From Agelaius tricolor (lineage: Eukaryota > Chordata > Aves > Passeriformes > Icteridae), in assembly GCA_023055355.1 (NCBI GenBank), contig JALJCS010000020.1:6369001-6433000 (forward strand): a DNA stretch of 64,000 nucleotides, in the 5' to 3' direction. Under the pieces are notes generated by a model. That model did not search any database. It was given only the letters and a program-made list of their open reading frames with translations, and was not told the DNA's origin. The first letter of the stretch is position 1, and each line of letters opens with the position of its first letter. Made by a program: the position numbers and the translations under genes. Of the stretch, positions 13,603 through 23,873 are shown in pieces.

Positions 13603-16076
13603 ATTAAGCTATTGTTATTAACTCTCACCTTCTCTCACCCATGATATCAGATGAAAAAGACAGTTTCTCTGAAGAAGGAAAAAAAGCATCGTAAGAGCTA
13701 CCATTCACACAGCTATTACCTATAATAGCATAAATCCTCAATATCTGACTATTACAGATAGACTTGAACTCCTTCTCTTTCTTATTAAAATTCCCTCTCC
13801 TTTGCCCACTCAGAATGTCTTCCTCACTGCCTGGCTGGGAGGTGAAGTGGGACAGAAGCCCCTGCTCCTCACACACCAGCCTGGCAGGAGGGCTGGGCTG
13901 GGCAGAGGGGCTGTACCTCCCACCCCCTCCTTTATGACTCCTCAGACCAGCAAAATCACCCCGTGTCAGCATATGGAAGCAATTAGTCAACGAGGGGAGG
14001 GTCAGATGCAGCTCTCTAAGCATTGATTGCAAGCTCACAGTTTCTCCCAAAGGCAAAAATAAAAGTGTACTTGAACCCTTAGAGCAGATAGGCTGAAACT
14101 GATTTATTGGGGTGATTTAGATCTGTTGAAACAAATTTAATTTTGAATACAATTTTATATCAATTAACAGAGTCTCACAAGTGTGGCCATTAAGGAATCT
14201 CTTTCCAAAACCAAAGCCAAATATTCAAGATTTATGAGACTGACTTGCCGTATTGGAAGTAACTAATTATTCGTAATGATTCTTTGTACTCTGACAGTGA
14301 TTATGTATTTTCAGTGCAAATGACCATGATGAAGCAAGTGATAGAGGCAGCTCGTGTTTGTGAAAGGGATACCAAGCAGTTAAGGCCTGATTGTTTTGGC
14401 AAAGTATTGGTGTAGCAGGGAAAGAAACAACAGAAAACAACTAAGCCCATCGACACAAACCCCAGCTTATTTAACATCCTGAAGTGTCTCCTGGTGCATG
14501 TCAGAACTGTAATGAAAGTCTGTGGTCTCCTTTTATTGCCTTAAGCAATTTTGTATTCAGTTTATTTATTGTGACCTTTTGGTTGTCCTTCCACCTTGGA
14601 CATGACAGTCTTTAACAAAGCAAAGCCTCACAGGCTCAGCTCGCAGCATTTACAACAGATTGCGGAGCGTGTTTGGGGTGAGAGCGACAACACAGATTTG
14701 GGGCATGATTCTCATTTGCACTGAATTTTCTTCACCTCACTCTGATGGCACTGGGCAGAAAAAGTATAGTAGCAACCCTGCTCCCAGCTCCACTGGAAGA
14801 AGGAAATGTCTCTGGATTATTCTGCCCTGATTAAAGTACCTGTGAATCGAAAATGATAGTTACACAGAGATTGGGTAGATTTTCACATTGCCTCAGGCTG
14901 CAGAGGATACAAAAGCACCGCCTTACTCCTTTTTCATAACTTCCAGTACTGCCCCAGACACAGGAACAGAGTAATTGAGAACAAAGTCCCTGTTCCAGTG
15001 AGGTGCTCAGTGCCAGCAAGGTTAATGTCCAGGGGCAGGCTGGTGGCAAGAGCAGTGCCATGTTTACTGCTGTGGCTGCTGCTGCTCTGATGCCACACTC
15101 ACTCCAGCTATGAACCAGGGTCCAATTTCTGATCCTCAAAAGGCAAAGGCATAGCACGTTTGTCATTAAAATCCGCAGCAGCATGCATGTGATTAAAATG
15201 TTAATGTCAATATTGTAATCAAGGTCTGACTCACAGGACAGCTGGTAAGAGACCTGATCTGTATTGCTTAGCCCCAGTCACCTGATGCACACAGGGTTAC
15301 AGAACGGTTGTGCCCCATCACATGGCAGGGATTGGCATTCATAAGGCTCATGTGGCGAGCTGGAGCCTGGGAAGGGACAATCAGCTCAAACCCAGGTCCA
15401 ATATTGGTCAGTTCAGCTGTGCCTGCACTCCAGCCAGAGGAAAGCTTTTCAATAAATTTCCTTGGCATCACCTGAGCTGCAGCTCTGTTCGTGTCCCCTG
15501 CCTACCTGCAGTGCTGCTCCTGGCTTGTCCTGTCCCCTGGCCTCACTCACCCATCTCTCTTGCTTTTGGAATTTTCTGTGCTACTTTCTATCCAGTTGAG
15601 TTTTAGACATTTAAGCCTGTGGTAAAGTTTGCCTGATGTTGTCTAAGCACCGAAAGAGCTATAGTCTGCAAAGCTTCTTTTCAGTAAATTCAGGATTAAT
15701 GAAGAAGGCCTCTCTATTGTTGGAATGTCTAATACAATTATCCACTGAATGAATGGACTAGGCAGCAGTGGAGGGCTCCCAGGTTTGTGGCAGGGAATTG
15801 TCTGTTTTAACATCCATCTGTTTTCATTCCCTCTGATCCATTATCATTCACCTAGAGTTATAACATGATGAATATCATTGTACGGAATGCCATTTGATGC
15901 TGGGGGGAAACAAAACCACTGTAGGTCTGCCTTCTATTGAAAACACGAAATTGCCTTGGTGGAAGGAAAGGCATGATTGATTCAGAGATGCTGTTTCAAG
16001 CAGAGGCATCCTTTCCCATGTGGACTGTTTGATTTTGTTAATTCCTTTGGATGACCCTTCTGCTGCATCTTTCAAC

Positions 16077-16098
16077 AAAAAAAAATATATATATATAC
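16077..16098. repeat. A-run followed by (AT)n microsatellite
   Basis: Nine A residues lead into an ATATATATATATA dinucleotide run. Simple sequence. Confidence 0.8.
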
Positions 16099-17879
16099 AA
16101 AAATGAGAATAACTGTGGACAATCATAGTGCTGCTGAATTTGTGGAGTTAATTGAAAAAAATAATGGTATTCACAACTTTCCCCAGAAGGCACTTTTGGT
16201 AACACGGGATGAGAATCTTGATGACCCCGCTGACAGGAAATAAAGAAAGAAACTTTACAGGCAATTTCCACTGTCCTTGTTGGTCAGCAAATTTGGAAGT
16301 GAATGAAAAAAAGGCAACTAGAAATGCATATTAATGATGGAGGGCCTATAGCACAACGGGAGTGAGATGAGTCCTAGCAAGAGGAACTGTTAAAAATGCC
16401 CCAGTTTATCTTTTTAATGACTTACCCTTATGATGTACTTATAAGCAACATAGGAATTACCTTGTAAATAAAAGGACAGGCTCACCAGTGTAAAAATAAC
16501 TTAGTGAACTCAGTGCAAATGCTTGTTTCTAGAAAGTGTCCCTTAAAATACTGGCAAAGCAAATTCAGTTGTTAAACCCAATCCATTGTTAAACTAGGTG
16601 TATCTAAACTGAGACCTTTAATTAACATCCCATCCCATCTCTGGGATCTTGGTTGTGCCTTTCAAATACCACACATTTAAAAAAATGCAGTCACTTAAAG
16701 AAACAGGAGAGGAAATACCCTTTGGAAATCCACAGTCCTGCAAAACCCAGGGCAGATAACTGTCTGGCTCCCCACTAGCCTGTAATTACCCGAGGAAGCA
16801 GCTAGATTTAGCTATCTTCCTTCTTTAATTGGCACGCAAAAGATTATAGGATTTTATTAGGACACAAATGACACCGATATGAGTGTGATTGAGGCGTGCA
16901 ATGCATGGCTGACTATTTGCATTAAGAGGCTTTGCACTACACATGGGATTTCTACCTTTGGTTTTAAATGGCTTAAATTTAAATGACGTTTCTATGCTAC
17001 ATTTTAAGAGGATGATCTTCGTTTTAGCACTTGTCTAAGTAAGGTACCAGAAACCCTTCTCAAAGGGCCTGTTTGGGCCAGGTGGAAGGGGGTTAATTTT
17101 TGACTGCTCCATTGTTACATCAGGAACATAAGAAAATGGTGGGAAAATGGGCATTGAAGTGCCCACACTGAAACCTTTGATGAGTGTGTTAGACACTCAG
17201 CTGCCAGCCTGCCACTTCTGGGGACACCAGCCTGAGGAAAGCACCGTCCCTGGTGATGGCTGAGCTGGAACACAGTGGGAGCAGATAGCAGGAGATATTT
17301 TTTACTTCCTTACTTCCACGGCTCCCACTAACTCTGATCTTCTTCATGTGGTTTTTTCCCTTATACATGAATCTCAATGGATTTCTTTCGACTTTATTTC
17401 ACAACATCTTTCCAACAGCTACCCCCCAGGGAAGGTGAAGGCAGCTAAAGAAGTAAGGAATTACGGTGAGTGAGTCCAACGGAGCAAAGCCAGCCCCACA
17501 CAAGGAAGAGACCCAGAAGTGATGGTAGCATGCTGCAATATCTGACTTTGTGCAATAAAAGATGATAACAGGAGGATTAAGTCCTGCTACCACTGTGATA
17601 TGTAGGCCAGCCCTGGGCAGGAGCCCTGATCCAGGCACACCTTCCTCAGTGCTGTCCTTGGCACCGGGCAGTGCACAGCTGTGCAGTTGGCCACCAAAGC
17701 AGTCCCTGTCCCAAGGGAATGCCTGAGCACCAAGCCTTTGGCCAGAAAATGCTGGAGAGAGGAGAGGGCCTGAAACTGCAGGGAATCAAGAAAGAAGAAA
17801 GGAAACAGCCCCGCATTGCAGAGCCCGAATAAAACCTCAACAAGAGGAATTGAGCAGGGGCTAATGGACAGTGTCTCCT

Positions 17880-18335
17880 GCCTCCATCTCCATGAGCCTT
17901 AACCCTCAGTTCCCTTATACTGCTCCATGTCCCACCTAGCTCTGATGTCCAGCTCCCGTGTCCTGCACCCTCATCGCTGGCTCATTTCCCAACTTGTCCC
18001 TTGACACACAGATTGTTCCCTAGCTCATCCCTCCGCTGCCTCCATGTCTCTCAGCTCCTCCTGTGTTCCCCAAGTTGTCCTGAACCCCCAAGCGATCCCT
18101 CAGCCTGACCCTCGGTTCAGCGTTCAATCCTCAACTCCTCCCGCAGCTCGTTCCCTGTCCCTGGCTCACCCTCCGACCTCCAGCTCACTCCTCGCCCCGG
18201 GCTCATCGTTTGACCCCCAGTCCATCCCACAGCGCAGCCCCGCTCCCACCGCTCGCCTCAGCTCGTGCCCCGTCCCCGGCTCCCCTCCATGCCCTCGGCT
18301 CGCCCCTCCATCCCCTGTCCCGGCCCGCGGCGCTG
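17880..18335. repeat. Degenerate C/T-rich repeat at the island edge
   Basis: The + strand is strongly pyrimidine-rich and built from recurring, poorly conserved words such as CAGCTC, CTCATCCC, CTCCTCC, TGTCCC and GGCTCA, spaced roughly 20-30 bp apart. It looks like an old minisatellite that has diverged beyond a clean unit. It merges into the CpG island on its right. Long open frames that cross it on both strands are composition artefacts. Confidence 0.55.
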
Positions 18336-18770
18336 CCCCCTCCGTGTCCCGGGGCCGCGGGGCGGGAGCCGGGCTGGGGGAAACTTTTCCCGGGGGCTGG
18401 GGAGGGCGCCGGCGCCCCCGGCCCGCGCTGAGGGGAGGCGAGGCGGCGGCGGGGCGGGAAGGAGGAGGAGGAAGGGGGGGGGCCGGGGGCACGGCCGGGC
18501 CTGCGCCGGGGAATGACGCGCAGCTGGCAGCCCTGCTCATGCGCGGCCGGCCGGGCGGTGCTAGCGCCGCGTCCCAGCTCGGGGAGAATGGGGCGGCATC
18601 CGGGCAGCGCCGACTGAGCGGCTTCTGGGGGCCGGGGCTGCGCCGCGCCGCGGGCGGCCGGGCTGGGGCGGGCGGGCGAGCGCCATCCGGCAGCGGGCGG
18701 CGGCGGCGGGGGCGCCGCGCCGCGCCGGCGGGGGGCTGCGAGCCGCCGGCGGCGCCCGGCGAGGAGGGGT

Positions 18771-18815
18771 CGGCGGCGGCGGCGGGCGGCGGCGGCGGCG
18801 GCGGGCGGCGGCGGG
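18771..18815 (+). repeat. CGG/GGC trinucleotide repeat tract
   Basis: Near-continuous CGG units interrupted by single extra G residues (GCGGGCGG), about 45 bp long. A second shorter run lies near 18870-18887. The tract lies in the promoter or first part of the leader, where such repeats can vary in length. Confidence 0.85.
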
Positions 18816-19061
18816 GGCTGCCCAGGGATTGTGTCGCTCGTTCCGCGGCAAGAAAGTTGGGCGGCGAGCGCGGCGGCGGCGGCGGCCCCCCCGGCGGTGC
18901 GCGGCGGCCGGAGCGGGGCCCCGGAGCGGCGCTGCCCCCGGGGAGGGGGCGCCGCGCCTGGATTATCCCGAGCTGGGTCGAGCCTCCTGGATCTGCCTCT
19001 CTCCTCCGCGCCGAGTGAATCCGAGGTGTCCTCGTCCTGATCCAGATAAATCTTCCCCCCC

Positions 19062-19066
<5 letters not shown>

Positions 19067-19092
<26 letters not shown>
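19067..19092 (+). repeat. Poly-T run in the leader (26 T)
   Basis: An uninterrupted run of 26 T residues between C-rich flanks, inside the presumed 5' leader and about 430 nt before the start codon. It is probably length-variable. Confidence 0.9.
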
Positions 19093-19469
19093 CCTCCCCT
19101 CCTCTTCCCGTCGTTGCTTTTTTTGGGGGGTGGGGGGAGGCGGGGGGTGGAAATTTGTCAAGGTCATTCCGTGGATTTAATATTTTTTGTGTGTGTGTGC
19201 CGCTCGCCCCACCGCCACCGCCACCCAGCCTTGCTCTGTGGATTATCATCGCCCTGGATCCGAGGCTCTGAACAGCAGGATTTTTTTGTTGTTGTTGTTG
19301 ATTTTTTTTTTAATTATTACTATTATTTTTTAAGGGCTCCGGGGTTTGGAGAGGGGAAGCGGTGAGTTGGAGGGGGGCGACTTTTCTCTTCCCCCCCGCG
19401 CCCCCCCCACTCCCACCCACCCCCCCCTCGCTCCTGGCCTTCTCATTTTCATTTTTTAAATTTTTTTTT

Positions 19470-19492
19470 AATTATTATTATTATTATTATTT
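19470..19492 (+). repeat. (ATT)n microsatellite
   Basis: Seven consecutive ATT units, flanked by T-rich and A-rich stretches, ending about 30 nt before the FBRSL1 start codon. Confidence 0.85.
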
Positions 19493-19506
19493 TTAAATTT
19501 TTTTAA

Positions 19507-19986
<480 letters not shown>

Positions 19987-21379
19987 TAGCAATTAACGTG
20001 CATTAATCCTGGTGTCAGCCCGGGGGGATCCCGGGGCTGCGGTCAGGAGGGTGCCGGGCCAGCCCCGGTGATCCGCTGGCAACTTGCTGCCCCCCCGTTC
20101 TCCTTGCTGCTTCCCTCCCCCGGTCCCTCCTCTGCCCGGCTCCGGCCGGTGTTCGCCATCACTTCGGGCAAGTCCAGTGTTTGTTTGGGGTTTTAATTGG
20201 CTGCAAAATATTCCTGGCGTGTTGGGATGGTCCGGCATTGTTGTGAATGGTGGAGCTTCCCCCCTCCCGCCCTCCTTCCTCCCGCTCCCCCCTCCTCCAG
20301 CTCGGGAGTTTGTGTTTGCATTGCCAAAATGTTACTTTATCTGTCTCCGGAGATTGTTAGCAAATGGCTAGTGTTTGACATTTTGTGGAAAAGAGATGTT
20401 TAAATGGATAATAATCCCTCGGTTGTAATTCCCATTTTTGAAGTAATTGAACAAATTCTTCATCTCTTGTTGACTGTACATATTTTTCTGGTGTTAATAG
20501 GCTGGCAAAAAATATTGCTTGTCTAACTTATTACAAACAATATTTGCTGAGCAAATACTGCCTGCCTTGTCTGAGCTAAGTTAAGCAGAGCAGGAAATTT
20601 AATATTTTCAGAGGGGCATTGACAAACTATGACTTTGGCTTTTGATTTTTGTTCTGTTTGTGTACAGTTGGAAGAAGTGAGTTGTCGAGAGGAAGCACCT
20701 CACAAGTTGCTTGTTGGGTGTAAGAACTTGAATTCCCAGTAAATATGAGCAATTCTGGTGCTTTTGCCCACTTTCTTTGACACACCATGGTGGAAACGTG
20801 GGCAAAGTTTTGGGTGCTCTCCCTGCTTTGGATTTCCTGCCACTTGTGTGTCTGTTAACCTGTGTTAGAGCAGTGAAGAGCTCTGCGTGGGCTAATGAAT
20901 TCTCTGATTTGCCCTGGGATCTTTAATGTCTTTGGCTCAGACTCCGAGGTCCCATTTTGTTCCTCCCCAGCCCACCCCTCCTGCCACGCAGGCCTCTGGT
21001 GGCACCGTGTTTGTCTGGAGCTTTTTGCCTGTAGGACCAACTCCTCAGAGCCCCAGTGATGGTCCCTGTGTGCCCGTGGAGGTGTCAGAGGTGGCCTTGG
21101 CCATCTGCCCTGGTGGCAGGACCCTTGCTGGGGGAGCCAGGGGTTCTGCCCAGCAGGGACGTTCAGCCCTGAGCAGCTCTGGGTGTGCAGGTGCTGGAGA
21201 GGCAAGAAGGTTTGTGTTAGCTTGGTGATGGCTGTTTTTTGGCTTTTTGTGCTGTCATTCGTGGGGTGTTGTCCTGACAGGAAAGCTGACTACTTTGTGT
21301 ATGCAGAACTGATAATGAGTGAGCAATCTGCTCTCCTGTGCCTCTAAACCAAGCCCTAGACCTGTCTGTATAACCTTAG

Positions 21380-21400
21380 TTTTTTTTTTTTTTTTTTTTT
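21380..21400. repeat. Poly-T run (21 T)
   Basis: Uninterrupted homopolymer in intron 1. It could be the reverse-strand tail of a degraded retroposed sequence, but no recognisable element body lies next to it. Confidence 0.9.
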
Positions 21401-21791
21401 CTTGGGCATGCTCTTAGTCAAATATGCATCAGCAGATAGGTCCAATTAAACCCCTGAGTCTCTACTGAGCTGTCAGGGAAGAAAGTAAAATTCATTTTCC
21501 TGCAGAAATTTTCTACCATGATGAGCACATTATCAGGAAATAGAATTCAAATGATAGTGCAGTCCCTCCAGGCTGACGGGGAAAACTCTGGGCTTTTCAG
21601 ATGGGGAGAGCCTTGTTATTGAGTCAGCCAAACCTTGATAATAAGGTACACAAGGGTAAAAAGTGACCTTAAATATCTGCCACCCCAAGGTACTTCTGTT
21701 TGTGGAAGCACTTCTGGTTTTTCTTTAAAAAGAAGAAAAAAAAGTCTTTACAAAATGATCTGCTTTAAAATTCTTGCAAAAAACTTCAATG

Positions 21792-22021
21792 CCACCTGAA
21801 ATTAACCCATTTCTAGTATATTTACAAGCATGTATGAGAACAGCTTCCTAAAATTAACTGATATCTACAATGTTTACCAACATGTCAGAGAACACCACCT
21901 GAACTTAACCTGTTTCTAGTATATTTACCAACACGTGCTGGAACACTTTCCTGAAATTAACTGATTTCTACTCTATTTACCAACATGTAAGAGAACACCA
22001 CCTGAAATTAGCATGTTGGCA
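21792..22021. repeat. Minisatellite, 51-52 bp units in dimeric order
   Basis: Four full units and a partial fifth start at about 21792, 21844, 21895, 21946 and 21998. All share a TTTACCAACATGT...GAACA-like second half. Units 1 and 3 (and the start of 5) begin CCACCTGAA and contain TTTCTAGTATATTTA, while units 2 and 4 begin CTTTCCT or CTTCCT and contain AATTAACTGAT. The array is therefore a duplicated dimer of about 103 bp. It is non-coding and lies in intron 1. The fifth unit loses similarity after about 20 bp. Confidence 0.88.
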
Positions 22022-23147
22022 AATATATACGCTATAAATCAGTTAGAAAACAACGTGTGCATCTCTGCAGCCATGGTGGTTGACACCTCAGAGGGAAAAG
22101 TGTGAGCAGAATTCACCTGTTTCACACCAACCAGGTGTGTTATGTTCGAGGTTGTGTTCTTGGAGGTAATGATGGTGTGCATTCCCTAAATCCCTGTAAA
22201 ACTAAAAAGAAGAAAATATATTGTGTGGATTTTTCTCTGCAGCACTGCCTTGGACCATGGGTGATGTTTGGCAGATGTCATGCAGCAGCAAGGCAAGGGG
22301 ATGGTTAAGGCAAGAGCACTTTAAAGCAGTATATACCCATGAAAATGAGTGAAATGTCAAGGTCATTTTGTGTGGTGTGGAATTGTGTTCTCTGGTGAAC
22401 TTGACTGCAACAGGTGGTTTTTCTTCTGCTTTGGAGGAAATCTGTATTTTGGTGTACATTGGTTTTTTAAGAGGATTTAAAATCTGCTGTAATGCTTTTT
22501 AAAAAATAAATAAGAATTGAAACCTTCTATGCCCATGAGGGGGAAGAAAGTTAGAAGTGAGTGTATGGCTTAGGGACAGTACTGAACAAACAAAGTATTT
22601 TATTTAATTTTTTTAATCCTTAAAAGGAGCTTTTGTTGCATATGTGGTAGTTTATTGTGGTATTCTAGGTTGGTTTGTTTCTTGATGTTACAATGGTCTC
22701 TGATTATGTTTAATAGAATAACCAAGGCTTGGGTTTCCCCTTGGAAATGAAATTTCTCAGTGTTTTAGGTAAAACTTAATGGTAGAATCATTTGGGAGAG
22801 GTAAGGTGGTTTTTGGTTTGTTTTTCTTTGTATCTCACCATATTGTGAATTCCCCTTCCCCACTGCAGGAAATTCTCACTGCTGGTGTTCCTGTAAATAA
22901 AGGGTGCTTTATAGAATAAATATATGTGTTCTTCCTTTGTGTTGACCTGGGAGTTGGAGCAGTTAAGGTTAATACTGAGGGATGGCTTTGAGGTCTCCTT
23001 TAGCTCTCTGGTGTGAATTTTAAGCATTTTGTATTTTAACTCATGTGGCAATGTTTCCTTTGGCAGTTGTCATCTGAAAACCATGTGGTGATACTTGTGA
23101 CTTATTTATCTCCTATCTTACCATCTTCCAAATAAAGACTGAGTTGA

Positions 23148-23168
23148 TTATATATATATATTTTTTTA
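23148..23168. repeat. (TA)n microsatellite and T-run
   Basis: TATATATATATATA followed by TTTTTTT. Simple sequence in intron 1. Confidence 0.8.
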
Positions 23169-23857
23169 ATTAAGTAAAAAAGAAAGCCCCACAGACACAC
23201 GAACAGCAGCCTCTTTCTGTGTATAAGAAGCTAAAACTTCTCCTTTCTCTTCCTTCCCGTGGATCTTCCTGTATAAATCCAGCTCAGGTTTCCTGCAGTT
23301 TAGGGCTGATGTGTGTGTGTAGTGCTGTTTTATTTGGGGTTTTGTAGTACCCAGCCACTCACCACGACTTTGGACTTAACCTGGAAATGCAGTTTTGGCT
23401 TGAGGTGGTCAGTGAGACTGTCAGCTGCTGGAAAAGCCACCAGGTGCTGGTGCTGTCCAGGAGATGGGTGCAGTGCCAGGGCTGAGGAAAGGGGGATTTC
23501 TGCCCTCCTTCCAGAATGAATGGTGTGGATGTGAGCATGTGTGTATATTCATTACGTTCAGATGAAGCTGCTAATTATTCTTGAAGGTGATTGGTGAATC
23601 AGAGCGAGAGAATCTAAATGAGTGAGTCGGTAGTTGAGGGCTCTCTCTGATCATAGCTGTTCCTTTCAAGTATGAAAAACAGCGCTAAAAGGGAACTTCA
23701 TCAGAATGTTAATGAATGCGATCTTTGAGAGCAATTGTTCTCCCAAAGTAGTTGAAAAGACAAGGGGTTGTGTTTTCTTTTTGGCTGTTGTTTATCATTT
23801 TTACAGATTCCAGCAAAGCTTTGGAGCCCTGAATGGAAATTTTAACTTTCTTGAGGG

Positions 23858-23873
23858 GTGTGTGTGTGTGTGT
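23858..23873. repeat. (GT)n microsatellite
   Basis: Eight GT dinucleotides in a row, followed by ACACGTG. Simple sequence in intron 1. Confidence 0.85.

Larger units (their letters stand above)
1..17879. other. Upstream flank of FBRSL1, no gene recognised
   Basis: Non-coding by inspection. Open frames on both strands are short (at most about 143 codons), do not resemble any family I know and are not joined by convincing splice signals. The stretch contains a CR1 fragment, a MIR-like SINE tail, short simple repeats, a 17-bp tandem duplication and several AT-rich blocks that look like conserved non-coding DNA (around 14.1-14.4, 15.6-15.9 and 16.8-17.05 kb). A distal promoter, enhancers or a non-coding transcript may lie here, but nothing in the sequence proves it. 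Small exons of an unfamiliar gene cannot be excluded by eye. Confidence 0.6.

Noticed and set aside
18044..19018. 324-codon + strand open frame in the CpG island
   Set aside because: Pro/Ala/Gly/Arg-rich and explained by lack of stop codons in very GC-rich DNA. It has no family resemblance and overlaps the promoter repeats.
18166..19249. Minus-strand open frames of 333 and 348 codons over the CpG island
   Set aside because: Two overlapping frames open at once on the same strand, with low-complexity Pro/Arg/Ala content and lysine runs from the T26 tract. This is composition, not coding. A divergent non-coding transcript remains possible.
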